Shown piece after piece: positions 9,743 to 17,298 of a DNA stretch of 39,318 nucleotides; position 1 is the stretch's first letter, and each line of letters begins with the position of its first letter. This DNA is from Gammaproteobacteria bacterium (GTDB lineage Bacteria > Pseudomonadota > Gammaproteobacteria > Pseudomonadales > Porticoccaceae). Both the position numbers and the translations under genes were made by a program. The stretch covers positions 1 through 39,318 of the forward strand of contig QJWQ01000005.1 of the NCBI GenBank assembly GCA_003235325.1, read 5' to 3'. The notes under the pieces are model-generated. The model did no database searches. It was not told the origin of the DNA and saw only the letters and a program-made list of their open reading frames with translations.

Positions 9743-10187
9743 GTTGCGGCCTGGTCAGGCTGCGGGCCACCGCGTCAATATGCTGAAATCTCAGGGGATA
9801 GCCCCTGTCCCTGAAAAATCGAAAATGATTTCTTCGGACTTCAAGGCTCGAGTCGCCATCGTAAATAATTTCCGCCAGCTTCTCAAAACGTCCGTGCCAA
9901 CCGGGAATGCTGGAACAGAAATTGATCAACAGGCCGTGGTGGTGTCCCGGGTCATCGGCACGGCTGACAGTGATCTGCCGGCCTGCCTCCAGAAGGCAGC
10001 TGCAGGGGAGCAGGGCCAGGTCGCAAAATCCTGTCAGGTAGCGCTCGATAGCCTCGTGGCTGTGGTCATCGGACACTCGCACCAGTACATCCAGTCGGGC
10101 CTGAAAAGCCTCTTCTATGATGTTGCAGGTCAGAGCCAGCGCCTGTTCCAGGCCGCCGGCAAGCCGGTAAAATTCCACAGTAGTCAC
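9735..10187 (-). CDS. holC: DNA polymerase III chi subunit
   Basis: A 150-residue HolC-family protein. Chi is the clamp-loader accessory subunit that links the polymerase III holoenzyme to single-strand binding protein through the psi subunit. Family features visible are the opening VEFYRLAGGLEQALALTCNII, the central LDVLVRVSDDHSHEAIERYL, the LLINFCSSIPGWHGRFEKLAEII block and the end FRFFRDRGYPLRFQHID. The start codon is GTG at 10187, 29 bases after the pepA stop. The order pepA-holC-(unknown)-valS is common in gammaproteobacteria and supports the call, since chi is poorly conserved in sequence. The stop codon lies within a small tandem repeat. Confidence 0.88.
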   Translation of the reverse strand: MTTVEFYRLAGGLEQALALTCNIIEEAFQARLDVLVRVSDDHSHEAIERYLTGFCDLALLPCSCLLEAGRQITVSRADDPGHHHGLLINFCSSIPGWHGRFEKLAEIIYDGDSSLEVRRNHFRFFRDRGYPLRFQHIDAVARSLTRPQPA

Positions 10188-10217
10188 GGTTGTTCAGGCC
10201 TGTGCGTCGAGGTCGGC

Positions 10218-11696
10218 TCAGGCATTGAGGCCAAGCAGGTAATCCACCAGCAGGGGCACCGGCCGGCCGGTGGCGCCCTTGTTGTTGCCGGTATTCCAGG
10301 CAGTGCCGGCGATGTCCAGGTGTGCCCAGCGGTAATTTCCGGTGAAACGGCCGAGAAAACAGGCGGCGGTGACGCAGCCGGCATTGCGGCCACCGATGTT
10401 GGCCATGTCGGCAAAGTTGGTTTTCAGTTGCTTGTCATACTCTTCCCAGAGTGGCAGGCGCCAGGCCCGATCGCCGGCGCTTTCACCGCTGGCAAGCAAG
10501 CGGTTTGCCAGTTCCTCATTATTGCTGAACAGGCCATGGGCATGGTTGCCAAGAGCAATGACACAGGCGCCGGTCAGGGTGGCGACATCGATGACCGACG
10601 CCGGCTTGAACCTGTCGACGTAGGTGAGGGCATCGCACAGGATCAGCCGGCCCTCGGCATCGGTATTGAGCACTTCAATGGTCTGGCCGGACATGGACGT
10701 GACGATATCACCGGGCCGGGTGGCCTTGCCGCTGGGCATGTTTTCCACAGCCGGAATGACGACCACCAGGTTGATCGGCAGCTCCAGCGCAATCGCCGCA
10801 TGGAGCGCGCCGAGAACGCTGGCGGCGCCACACATGTCGTACTTCATTTCATCCATGCCGGCCCCGGGCTTGAGGCTGATACCGCCGCTGTCAAAGGTGA
10901 CGCCCTTGCCCACCAAGACCACGGGTTTGTCGGCCTTGGCGGCGCCCTGGTATTCCAGCACGATCAGCTGGGCCGGGCTGTCGGAGCCGGCGCTGACGGA
11001 TAGCAGGGAACCCATCTTCAGTTCCGTCATCTGTTTTTCGTCGAGGATGGTGGCATTGACCCTGGGGTTTTTGTCGGCAAGGTCCCTGGCTCTATTGGCC
11101 AGGTAGGTCGGGTTGCAAAGATTGGCCGGCATATCACCCAGTTCCCGGGCCAGGTTGACGCCTTCCGCCACTGCGCCGCCACGGTTAAGTGCCCGGTTCA
11201 GGGCCGCCGCCTCGCTCCGGCCACTGCTTTTCAGCACCAGTTTACCGAGAGTAGGGGGCTTGTCCCGTTTGGATTTGAACTGGTCGGCCCGGTAGATCGC
11301 TTCCCCGAACAGCCTTGCCATCTGCTGCGCGCACCAGCTGCGGTCCCTGCCGGGTACTGCCATTGCTTCCAGGCAGATGGCCACTGACTTGATCGGCATT
11401 CTGGCAATCTGGCTGGCCACACCTGCAATCAGGCTGATAAAGGACTGGTCGTTCAGTGGCTTGTCGCCGGTGCTGACCAGCAACAGCCGATGCGCTTTCA
11501 GGCCGGCGGGTTGATGGCACAGAGCGGTGCTGCGAGCGGATTGCAGGTCAGTACGGCGCAGCCTTGAAATCAGTCCCCCCGTGGCGTTGTCCAGGGGCAA
11601 CAGCGCTTCGGCGAGAGCCCCCCGGGCGGGGACCGGTACCAGGAGGCAATCGGCCGGTTGATTGACAGGGTCAAAAGACTGGGCTTTAAATTCCAT
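10218..11696 (-). CDS. pepA: Leucyl aminopeptidase PepA (M17)
   Basis: A 492-residue M17 metallo-aminopeptidase that removes N-terminal residues from peptides. In E. coli the homologue also binds DNA in Xer recombination and gene regulation. The C-terminal catalytic domain has VGKGVTFDSGGISLKP (262-277), whose Lys and Asp help bind two metal ions, and the signature NTDAEGRL (344-351). The N-terminal domain (1-160) is more divergent, as usual. The ATG at 11696 begins MEFKAQSFDP. The gene heads a minus-strand run with holC, the unknown gene and valS, and is divergent from lptF, as in many gammaproteobacteria. The 134-base gap to lptF contains a 14-base palindrome at 11712-11725. Confidence 0.97.
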   Translation of the reverse strand: MEFKAQSFDPVNQPADCLLVPVPARGALAEALLPLDNATGGLISRLRRTDLQSARSTALCHQPAGLKAHRLLLVSTGDKPLNDQSFISLIAGVASQIARMPIKSVAICLEAMAVPGRDRSWCAQQMARLFGEAIYRADQFKSKRDKPPTLGKLVLKSSGRSEAAALNRALNRGGAVAEGVNLARELGDMPANLCNPTYLANRARDLADKNPRVNATILDEKQMTELKMGSLLSVSAGSDSPAQLIVLEYQGAAKADKPVVLVGKGVTFDSGGISLKPGAGMDEMKYDMCGAASVLGALHAAIALELPINLVVVIPAVENMPSGKATRPGDIVTSMSGQTIEVLNTDAEGRLILCDALTYVDRFKPASVIDVATLTGACVIALGNHAHGLFSNNEELANRLLASGESAGDRAWRLPLWEEYDKQLKTNFADMANIGGRNAGCVTAACFLGRFTGNYRWAHLDIAGTAWNTGNNKGATGRPVPLLVDYLLGLNA

Positions 11697-11830
11697 GAGT
11701 TCCTCAAGACAAATTCAACTGAATTCGGGATAATTGTATGTAAAACAGGCGTCATCGCCGGCGTAAGTGTAAGCTGAACCGTTTGGCGGTACCAATAACC
11801 GATAACAATCAGGAAAGACAGCCTCATCCA

Positions 11831-12937
11831 GTGATTATTTTTCGCTATCTCGCACGAAACGTTCTGGCCACTACAGCCGCGGTTTGCCTGGTATTGATGC
11901 TGGTGGTTATCAGCAGCCGTTTCGTGCAGTATCTGGCCGATGCCGCCAGGGGCGCCCTGGACCCCGGTGTGGTGCTGGCCATCATCGGTTACCGGCTGCC
12001 GGGTTTTCTCGAACTTATCCTGCCACTGGCATTTTTCCTGGCTATATTGCTGGCTTATGGTCAGGCCTATGTCGACAGTGAGATGACCGTATTGCATGCC
12101 TGCGGCATGAGTCAGGGCAAACTGGTGGCCTATACCCTGTCGATCGCAATCCTGATCGCTATCCTGGTGGCCTGGCTTACTCTGTTTGTCAGCCCTTCGG
12201 GCGCGGCCAAATCTGAGTCGTTGTTGAATTCCCAGAAGCAGCGCAGTGAGCTCGAAGGACTGGTGCCGGGGCGATTTTACGCCCTCAGGGGCGGCAAGGG
12301 TGTGACCTATGCCCAGGCCAAAACCGACAAGGGCAACCTGAAAAATGTTTTCCTGGCGGAGTCGGACAGTTCCGGGGCGGAGAGCAAGGGTCTGGTGGTG
12401 GTGGTTGCCGAGCAGGGATTTTCCCGAAAATCGGATGAGACCGGCGAAACCTTTCTGGTACTCGACAAGGGGCTACGGGTCCAGGGCATTCCCGGCCGGG
12501 CCGATTTTCAGATTACCGATTTCGAGGAATACGGCCAGCGTCTTGAAAAAGTGAACCCCTGGGACCTGAGAGCCCAGCGCAGTGAGGCCATCGACACCGC
12601 AACACTGCTTCGCTCCACTGAACTCAAGGCCACCGCGGCGCTGCAATGGCGTTTTTCCCTGCCGATTCTGGTGCTGATCGTCGCCCTGATGGCGGTACCC
12701 CTGAGTAAAACCAATCCCCGCAAGGGGCGCTTTGTCAAGATACTGCCAGCGATCATTCTCTATATTCTGTACCTGGTCGTACTGAATGCCTGCCTCGGAG
12801 CACTCGAGGACGGTGATCTTCCGCCTGTACCGGGGCTTTACTGGGTGCATGGCCTGTTCCTGGCCATCGCCCTGGTGCTCCTGGCCTGGAGCAACGGCTG
12901 GCGAATAGGGTCTGGAACGCCGAGGAGCATCACCTGA
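11831..12937 (+). CDS. lptF: LPS export permease LptF
   Basis: A 368-residue inner-membrane permease of the LptB2FG complex, which extracts lipopolysaccharide and passes it to LptC and the Lpt bridge. It has the YjgP/YjgQ layout: two N-terminal membrane helices, two more around residues 85-120, a periplasmic beta-jellyroll (about 125-265) and two C-terminal helices. I place the start at GTG 11831, giving VIIFRYLARNVLATTAAV, which matches the family beginning and length. A TTG lies 48 bases upstream in frame. AGGA at 11811-11814 is rather far for a ribosome site, so the start is not certain. The stop shares one base with the lptG ATG (TGATG). Confidence 0.95.
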   Translation: MIIFRYLARNVLATTAAVCLVLMLVVISSRFVQYLADAARGALDPGVVLAIIGYRLPGFLELILPLAFFLAILLAYGQAYVDSEMTVLHACGMSQGKLVAYTLSIAILIAILVAWLTLFVSPSGAAKSESLLNSQKQRSELEGLVPGRFYALRGGKGVTYAQAKTDKGNLKNVFLAESDSSGAESKGLVVVVAEQGFSRKSDETGETFLVLDKGLRVQGIPGRADFQITDFEEYGQRLEKVNPWDLRAQRSEAIDTATLLRSTELKATAALQWRFSLPILVLIVALMAVPLSKTNPRKGRFVKILPAIILYILYLVVLNACLGALEDGDLPPVPGLYWVHGLFLAIALVLLAWSNGWRIGSGTPRSIT

Positions 12938-13998
12938 TGCGGCAACTGTCCCGATACGTTTCATTTTTTGTGCTGTCGGCGATTCTCATCGTGCTGGTGA
13001 TTATCGTCGCCCTGGATGTGATCTCGGCGATCATCGATGGCGCCGGCGACATCCGCAATGACTACACCTTTGTCGAGGTGCTGAAATATGTCGGCACCAC
13101 GCTGCCGTCAAGGGTTTACCAGAATATTCCCTTCAGCGCCCTGATCGGCTGCCTGATCGGCCTCGGGGTCCTCGCCGGCAACAGTGAACTGGTGATCATG
13201 AGGGCAGCGGGCGTGTCACTACTGAGAATTGTCGGTTTTGTTCTGAGGCCGGTCCTGGTGGTGATCATATTTGGCGTGGTGATCGGTGAATACGTTGTCC
13301 CCTATACCGACCAACTGGCGGAGAGCCGCAGGATGTTGCTGCGCAGCGGTGAAGATGCCGTGGCCACGGCCAGCGGCATGTGGAACCGCGAAGGCAACGA
13401 GTATATGCACATCAATGCGGTCTTTCCCAATGGCAAGCTGTTCGGCGTCACCCGCTACGAATTTGATGAAAGCAACCAGTTGCAGCGGGTCAGCTTCGTC
13501 CCGGAGGCCCGTTATGTGGGAGACTACTGGATCGAGGAAAACGGTGTCGAAACCCTGTTTCTGGGTGATCGCACCGAAACCGGCAGTTTCGTCACTCGTC
13601 GCTGGGAAACCGGTCTGTCGCCGGACCTGCTGCGACTGGTGATGATGCCGGCCCAGTCCCTGTCGATGCTCAATCTTTACAACTACGGTGTCTACCTGCG
13701 CGATCAGGGTCTGGACCACGGCCAATACTGGTTGGCATTCTGGGGCAAGGCCCTGCAGCCAATCACCATAATCAGCCTGGTGATGATCGCGGTGTCATTT
13801 ATTTTTGGCCCCCTGCGGGAGGTGACCATGGGGCACCGGGTCTTTGCCGGCGTGGTCACAGGCATTATTTTTCGAACCAGCCAGGAACTGCTGGGGCCCG
13901 CCAGCCTGGTTTACGGCTTTGATCCCTTCTGGTCGGTACTGGGACCGGCTCTGGTTTGTGTTTTTATCGGATTGATCCTGCTGCGCCGGGCGGGCTGA
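12937..13998 (+). CDS. lptG: LPS export permease LptG
   Basis: A 353-residue partner of LptF in the LptB2FG exporter. It has the same architecture: an N-terminal pair of helices (LSRYVSFFVLSAILIVLVII), helices near residues 65-115, a periplasmic beta-jellyroll and C-terminal helices (ITIISLVMIAVSFIFGP; LGPALVCVFIGLILL). It starts at the ATG overlapping the lptF stop, so the two are translationally coupled. Its last 35 bases overlap the convergent RDD-family gene, so the two stop regions are antisense to each other. The C-terminus LLRRAG is complete. Confidence 0.96.
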   Translation: MRQLSRYVSFFVLSAILIVLVIIVALDVISAIIDGAGDIRNDYTFVEVLKYVGTTLPSRVYQNIPFSALIGCLIGLGVLAGNSELVIMRAAGVSLLRIVGFVLRPVLVVIIFGVVIGEYVVPYTDQLAESRRMLLRSGEDAVATASGMWNREGNEYMHINAVFPNGKLFGVTRYEFDESNQLQRVSFVPEARYVGDYWIEENGVETLFLGDRTETGSFVTRRWETGLSPDLLRLVMMPAQSLSMLNLYNYGVYLRDQGLDHGQYWLAFWGKALQPITIISLVMIAVSFIFGPLREVTMGHRVFAGVVTGIIFRTSQELLGPASLVYGFDPFWSVLGPALVCVFIGLILLRRAG

Positions 13999-14494
13999 CT
14001 TTGGGGATAACCACTACCCGGGTGTGAGTCCAGATATCGTGCCAGGCGCCCCGTTGCCGGTCGTACCAGCTCCAGAGGTAACCCAGGGCCGCTGGTGCCA
14101 GGGAGACCGGGGCCAGCAGGCAGCGAAGCCAGCAAGCTCGCGCCGAGGGCATGCCACCACCGACATTTTGCAGTCGAAGTCGCCAGGTTTTCATGCCGAG
14201 AGTCTGGCCCCGACGGGTCCAGCACAGGACGAAATAGTAAGCCAGCACCAGCCACAGGCCAATAAAACCGAGCAGGGCACTGATACCGGTCAGCGGGCGG
14301 TTGAGGTCCTGACCCGCCAATTTGCGCACAATCCAGATTAGGGTCAGATAGGCAAAGGTAATGCCGAGCAGCAGCAGGCCGTCATAAACCATTGCCAGCA
14401 GACGCCGGATAAAGCCTGCGATCGGTAACTGGCCTGCAGCCATACTGCCTTCGGTTGAGTGGTTGATGGTTGGGGCATTGCCGGAATCGGGCAT
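13964..14494 (-). CDS. RDD-family membrane protein
   Basis: A 176-residue protein with the RDD-family pattern: an N-terminal motif AGFIRRLLAMVYDGLLLLGI (Arg then Asp-Gly before the first membrane helix), further helices near residues 70-90 and 120-145, and the RRGQTLGMKTWRLRL and GAWHDIWTHTRVVV segments. RDD proteins are small inner-membrane proteins, mostly without a defined role; some have been linked to Na+/H+ exchange. The sequence here does not decide that. The gene converges on lptG and overlaps its last 35 bases. The start ATG at 14494 precedes the conserved part by about 25 variable residues, so a later start is possible. A good extended -10 box lies about 90 bases upstream. Confidence 0.85.
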   Translation of the reverse strand: MPDSGNAPTINHSTEGSMAAGQLPIAGFIRRLLAMVYDGLLLLGITFAYLTLIWIVRKLAGQDLNRPLTGISALLGFIGLWLVLAYYFVLCWTRRGQTLGMKTWRLRLQNVGGGMPSARACWLRCLLAPVSLAPAALGYLWSWYDRQRGAWHDIWTHTRVVVIPKVSPPGAAGSIR

Positions 14495-14580
14495 GACTGT
14501 CTCGCCATGGCACAGGGTAATCCGGTCAAGAAAACTGTGTTCTGGCCGGGAATCCTGATGTTGCTGTCAAAAGGCCGGCC

Positions 14581-14589
14581 ATTCTAGCA
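14581..14589 (-). promoter_or_regulatory. Extended -10 promoter for the RDD gene
   Basis: On the minus strand the string reads TGCTAGAAT, an extended -10 (TG-n-TAGAAT), followed by GGCCGGCC. No good -35 is visible, as is often the case for extended -10 promoters. The predicted leader is about 80 bases. The same string followed by a GC-rich stretch stands upstream of suhB. Confidence 0.5.
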
Positions 14590-14642
14590 AAATTCCCCGG
14601 TTCGATATGTCTTTTCGGCAACAATGGCCCAGACCCTGAGGC

Positions 14643-14648
14643 TATAAT
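14643..14648 (+). promoter_or_regulatory. -10 box for the PHA-region gene
   Basis: A perfect TATAAT stands 72 bases before the ATG at 14721, with only a weak -35 (AACAAT at 17 bases). The predicted leader includes a 13-base tandem repeat. Confidence 0.45.
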
Positions 14649-14668
14649 CGGCATCCCGAGGCTTTCGT

Positions 14669-14694
14669 AACCCGGCGTGGCAACCCGGTGTGGC
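14669..14694. repeat. Two-copy 13-bp tandem repeat in the leader
   Basis: AACCCGGCGTGGC is followed immediately by AACCCGGTGTGGC, with one difference. It lies between the TATAAT box and the start of the PHA-region gene, within the predicted leader. Confidence 0.75.
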
Positions 14695-14720
14695 AAGTCG
14701 ACCTTTGAGGCAGTTAAAGC

Positions 14721-14999
14721 ATGAGTCAAATAAAAATAGAGCGACCACATCATCTGTCCCCTGATGAGATCCGGACCCGGGTTGAGCAACTGGCGGGCAA
14801 ACTGGTAGCCAAATATGGAGGTAACTACCACTGGCAGGGCAACCGGGTTCACTACAGTTATGGTGGCGGCGTCGACGCCTGGGTGGCCTACAGCGACAAC
14901 CTGGTGACCGTCGAGGTCAAGTTGGGCATGCTCATGTCCGCCTTCAGGGGTATGATCCAGTCCGAAGTGGAAACTTACCTGGATCGGCAAATAGCCTGA
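14721..14999 (+). CDS. Polyhydroxyalkanoate granule-region family protein
   Basis: A 92-residue cytoplasmic protein resembling the PHA_gran_rgn family, small proteins often annotated as polyhydroxyalkanoic acid system proteins. Visible features are the opening IKIERPHHLSPDEIRTRVEQL, the central GNYHWQGNRVHYSY and the end MLMSAFRGMIQSEVETYLDRQI. The biochemical role is unknown to me, and no PHA synthase or phasin is present in this window. GAGG at 14707-14710 is a suitable ribosome site, with a TATAAT promoter box upstream. The gene stands alone between the divergent RDD gene and the convergent tatC. In Pseudomonas the PHA gene cluster lies near the ubi-his-tat run, which may explain its position here. 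Confidence 0.8.
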   Translation: MSQIKIERPHHLSPDEIRTRVEQLAGKLVAKYGGNYHWQGNRVHYSYGGGVDAWVAYSDNLVTVEVKLGMLMSAFRGMIQSEVETYLDRQIA

Positions 15000-15008
15000 C
15001 CCCGGGGT

Positions 15009-15032
15009 CTGTTCACTGCAGAAACAGTTTTT
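15009..15032 (+). terminator. Weak intrinsic terminator after the PHA-region gene
   Basis: CTGTT and AACAG form a 5-bp stem around a 9-base loop, followed at once by five T residues. The stem is short with only two GC pairs, so this is a tentative call. It sits in the 44-base convergent gap before tatC. Confidence 0.35.
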
Positions 15033-15043
15033 CCGGCGTTTGT

Positions 15044-15802
15044 TCAGCCACCATTTTCCTCCCCCGTTGTCGACCGGCTGGCCAGTTTGCCGAACAGTAT
15101 TCCCAGTTCAAACAACAGCCACATGGGGAGCGCCAGCAGGGACTGTGATATCACGTCCGGTGGAGTCAGCAGCATCCCGGCCACAAAGCAGCCGACGACG
15201 ACGTAGGGGCGTTTGCGCGCCATTTGCTGAGGGCTGACGACTCCGGTCCAGGCCAGAATCACCACGGCAATGGGGATTTCAAAGGCGATGCCAAAGGCAA
15301 AAAACAGTTTCAGCACGAAATCCAGATAGCTGGAAATGTCCGTCATTACCGTGACGTTTTCCGGCCCGACGCTGGTAAAGAAGCCGAAGATCAGGGGAAA
15401 CACGACGTAATACGCGAAGGCCATGCCGGCATAGAACAACAGGATGCTGGAGCATAGCACCGGCAGGACGATGCGTTTTTCCCGCCGATACAGTCCGGGA
15501 GCGACAAAGGCCCACATCTGGTAGAGCACCACCGGCATGGCCAGCAGCAGGGAAACCACCAGAGTCAACTTGAACGGAGCGAAAAATGGCGATGCCACGT
15601 CGGTGGCAATCATGGTGCTGTTTTCCGGAAGCAGCGCCCGCAGAGGGGTGGATACGTACTCGTAGATTGAATTACTGAAATAAAACAGACAGAGAAAAAC
15701 CAGCAGCACCGCAAAGATAATCCGCAGCAACCGGTCCCGCAGTTCCAGCAGGTGGGCTAAGAACGGCTGCTGGTGCAGGTTTATTTCGGGATCGATGGCC
15801 AT
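15044..15802 (-). CDS. tatC: Twin-arginine translocase subunit TatC
   Basis: A 252-residue polytopic membrane protein with six predicted helices. It is the receptor that binds twin-arginine signal peptides and forms the core of the Tat channel for folded proteins. The N-terminal signature [12 protein letters not shown] is the TatC hallmark. The following helices, the periplasmic loop with [13 protein letters not shown], and [20 protein letters not shown] are all as expected. Its ATG shares a base with the tatB stop. Length is normal. It is the last gene of the ubiE-to-tatC run. Confidence 0.97.
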   Translation of the reverse strand: MAIDPEINLHQQPFLAHLLELRDRLLRIIFAVLLVFLCLFYFSNSIYEYVSTPLRALLPENSTMIATDVASPFFAPFKLTLVVSLLLAMPVVLYQMWAFVAPGLYRREKRIVLPVLCSSILLFYAGMAFAYYVVFPLIFGFFTSVGPENVTVMTDISSYLDFVLKLFFAFGIAFEIPIAVVILAWTGVVSPQQMARKRPYVVVGCFVAGMLLTPPDVISQSLLALPMWLLFELGILFGKLASRSTTGEENGG

Positions 15803-16209
15803 CAGGGCGGTGTTTTACTGTCGCCGGGTGCACCGGTGATGTCGACGCCGGACGCGGGGGGCGGGTCGGACTGCTCCGCCACCCTGGGCTCTGCTCCTCC
15901 GGCGTCGCTTTTCACTTTCGGACCCCTGTCAGCCCCGCCAGCGGACGGGGTGTCGTCACGGGCAAGGGATTCAAGGCTGCGCTTGCTTTCCTCGAGAGAG
16001 CGGAGGACATCCTCGTTGTGCAATTGGCGTCGGATTTCGTCCATGCCGATTTCCTGTTCCAGTTCCTTGCGGGCAGAGGACAGTCCCCGGCGCAGTCGGC
16101 CGAGCCAGAGGCTGACAAAGCGAATGGTCTCGGGCAGCCGCTGGGGGCCCAGGACGATCAGGGCGACGACAGCAATCAGCAGCAGTTCTGCGAAACCGAT
16201 ATCGAACAA
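15802..16209 (-). CDS. tatB: Sec-independent translocase protein TatB
   Basis: A 135-residue protein with one N-terminal membrane helix ([21 protein letters not shown]), the GPQRLPE hinge, then an amphipathic helix and a long charged, proline-rich tail. The Glu in the membrane helix and the GP hinge identify TatB rather than TatA. TatB works with TatC in recognising twin-arginine substrates. The gene lies between tatA (51-base gap) and tatC (one-base overlap). Confidence 0.93.
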   Translation of the reverse strand: MFDIGFAELLLIAVVALIVLGPQRLPETIRFVSLWLGRLRRGLSSARKELEQEIGMDEIRRQLHNEDVLRSLEESKRSLESLARDDTPSAGGADRGPKVKSDAGGAEPRVAEQSDPPPASGVDITGAPGDSKTPP

Positions 16210-16260
16210 TGGAGGTTACCGGGTGAAATGGCTGGTGAGTTGGACAAGGAACCGCCGGGC

Positions 16261-16548
16261 TTACGGGGATTTCTGTTCATCCTTTTTGACATTGCTCGCC
16301 GACCCGGCATTCTTTTCGGGCTGTCCCGGAGCCAGGTTCTCCGGGCTGTCCTGCGACTTTTGGGCCTCGTCGTCCTGTTCAGACTCTTTGTTCGTGCCGG
16401 ATTTGTCGTCCGATATCGCGTTTTTAAAGCCCTTGACTGCGCTGCCAAGATCACTGCCAAGATTTTTCAGTTTCCTGGTGCCAAAGATCATCAGCACAAT
16501 CAGCAAAATGATCAGAAGTTGCCAGATACTGATTCCGCCCAAACCCAT
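16261..16548 (-). CDS. tatA: Sec-independent translocase protein TatA
   Basis: A 95-residue protein starting [27 protein letters not shown]: one membrane helix followed by the FGTRKL hinge and an amphipathic helix, the TatA/E signature. It oligomerises to form the protein-conducting element of the Tat pathway. The tail is hydrophilic and rich in Glu, Lys and Ser. The frame is open upstream, but the ATG at 16548 gives the family start. It lies 13 bases after hisE. Confidence 0.95.
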   Translation of the reverse strand: MGLGGISIWQLLIILLIVLMIFGTRKLKNLGSDLGSAVKGFKNAISDDKSGTNKESEQDDEAQKSQDSPENLAPGQPEKNAGSASNVKKDEQKSP

Positions 16549-16561
16549 AATGTCGCTCCTG

Positions 16562-16897
16562 TCAGGATGTTTTTCGGCTGGCCTTTTCAGCGAGACCGGA
16601 GGTATTAAACCGCCGTGCCAGTTCGGCCAGCACCGCGTCGGCATTCTCACCCAGATGGGACAGCATTACCAGCGAGTGAAACCACAGGTCGGCGGTTTCA
16701 CTGATCAGGTGGCGGCAGTCTCCCGAGGCTTCCGCATCTTTCGCAGCCAGGATGACCTCAGTGCACTCCTCGCCGACTTTTTCCAGAATCTTGTTGAGGC
16801 CCCTGTGGTGCAGGCTGGCCACATAGGATTGTTCCGGATTGTCGGCTCGACGGCGGGCCTCAAGGATAGCCGTCAGTTGTTTCAGGGTATCGTTCAT
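16562..16897 (-). CDS. hisE: Phosphoribosyl-ATP pyrophosphatase
   Basis: A 111-residue enzyme for the second step of histidine synthesis, hydrolysing phosphoribosyl-ATP to phosphoribosyl-AMP and pyrophosphate. The metal-binding helix [16 protein letters not shown] and the later [13 protein letters not shown] segment are diagnostic of the MazG-like HisE fold. I place the start at ATG 16897, overlapping the hisI stop by four bases (ATGA). The frame runs 16 codons further upstream, but only inside hisI. HisE and HisI are separate proteins here, unlike the fused HisIE of enterics. Confidence 0.95.
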   Translation of the reverse strand: MNDTLKQLTAILEARRRADNPEQSYVASLHHRGLNKILEKVGEECTEVILAAKDAEASGDCRHLISETADLWFHSLVMLSHLGENADAVLAELARRFNTSGLAEKASRKTS

Positions 16898-17280
16898 CGG
16901 TAAATCTGCTTCGGGTCCCGAATGACCGGATCGGTTATCTGCCATTCGCCGTCGTTCAATACCCGGTAAAAGCAGGATGCGCGGCCGGTGTGGCAGGCGA
17001 TACCGCCCTGTTGCTCGATTTGCAGGACGATGACGTCACCGTCGCAATCCAGGCGGATTTCCCGCACGGTCTGAATGTGACCGGATTCCTCACCTTTGCG
17101 CCAGAGTTTCTGCCGGGATCGGGACCAGTACACCGCCTGGCCTTCACTGGCAGTCAGGCTCAGGGCCTTTTTATTCATCCAGGCCACCATCAGGATGCGA
17201 CCGGTAGTTGCATCCTGGGCTATGGCGGGTACCAGCCCGGCTTCATTCCAGGCTACCTGGTTGATAAAAGGCTCATTCAT
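16894..17280 (-). CDS. hisI: Phosphoribosyl-AMP cyclohydrolase
   Basis: A 128-residue enzyme for the third step of histidine synthesis, opening the adenine ring of phosphoribosyl-AMP. The zinc and magnesium ligands are visible as DCDGD (78-82), Cys96 in GGIACHTGR and Cys103 in ASCFYR. The substrate-binding WMNKKAL and [17 protein letters not shown] segments are also intact. It overlaps hisE by four bases and lies 18 bases after ubiB. The hisI-hisE pair between ubiB and tatA is a familiar arrangement in Pseudomonas and relatives. Confidence 0.96.
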   Translation of the reverse strand: MNEPFINQVAWNEAGLVPAIAQDATTGRILMVAWMNKKALSLTASEGQAVYWSRSRQKLWRKGEESGHIQTVREIRLDCDGDVIVLQIEQQGGIACHTGRASCFYRVLNDGEWQITDPVIRDPKQIYR

Positions 17281-17298
17281 GGCGGAATTATGCCAGTT

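Noticed and set aside
9744-11003. Long plus-strand open frame (419 codons) opposite holC and pepA
   Set aside because: It lies antisense to two well-supported genes, has low-complexity Gly/Ala/His-rich translation and no family resemblance. Such shadow frames are expected in GC-rich coding DNA.
11712-11725. AATTCAACTGAATT palindrome between pepA and lptF as a PepA operator
   Set aside because: Only six-base AT-rich arms, common by chance in an AT-rich intergenic stretch, and no known match to a PepA site.
15773-16903. Plus-strand open frame of 376 codons opposite tatB, tatA and hisE
   Set aside because: Antisense to three recognised genes; the translation is Ser/Arg/Leu-rich with no domain.
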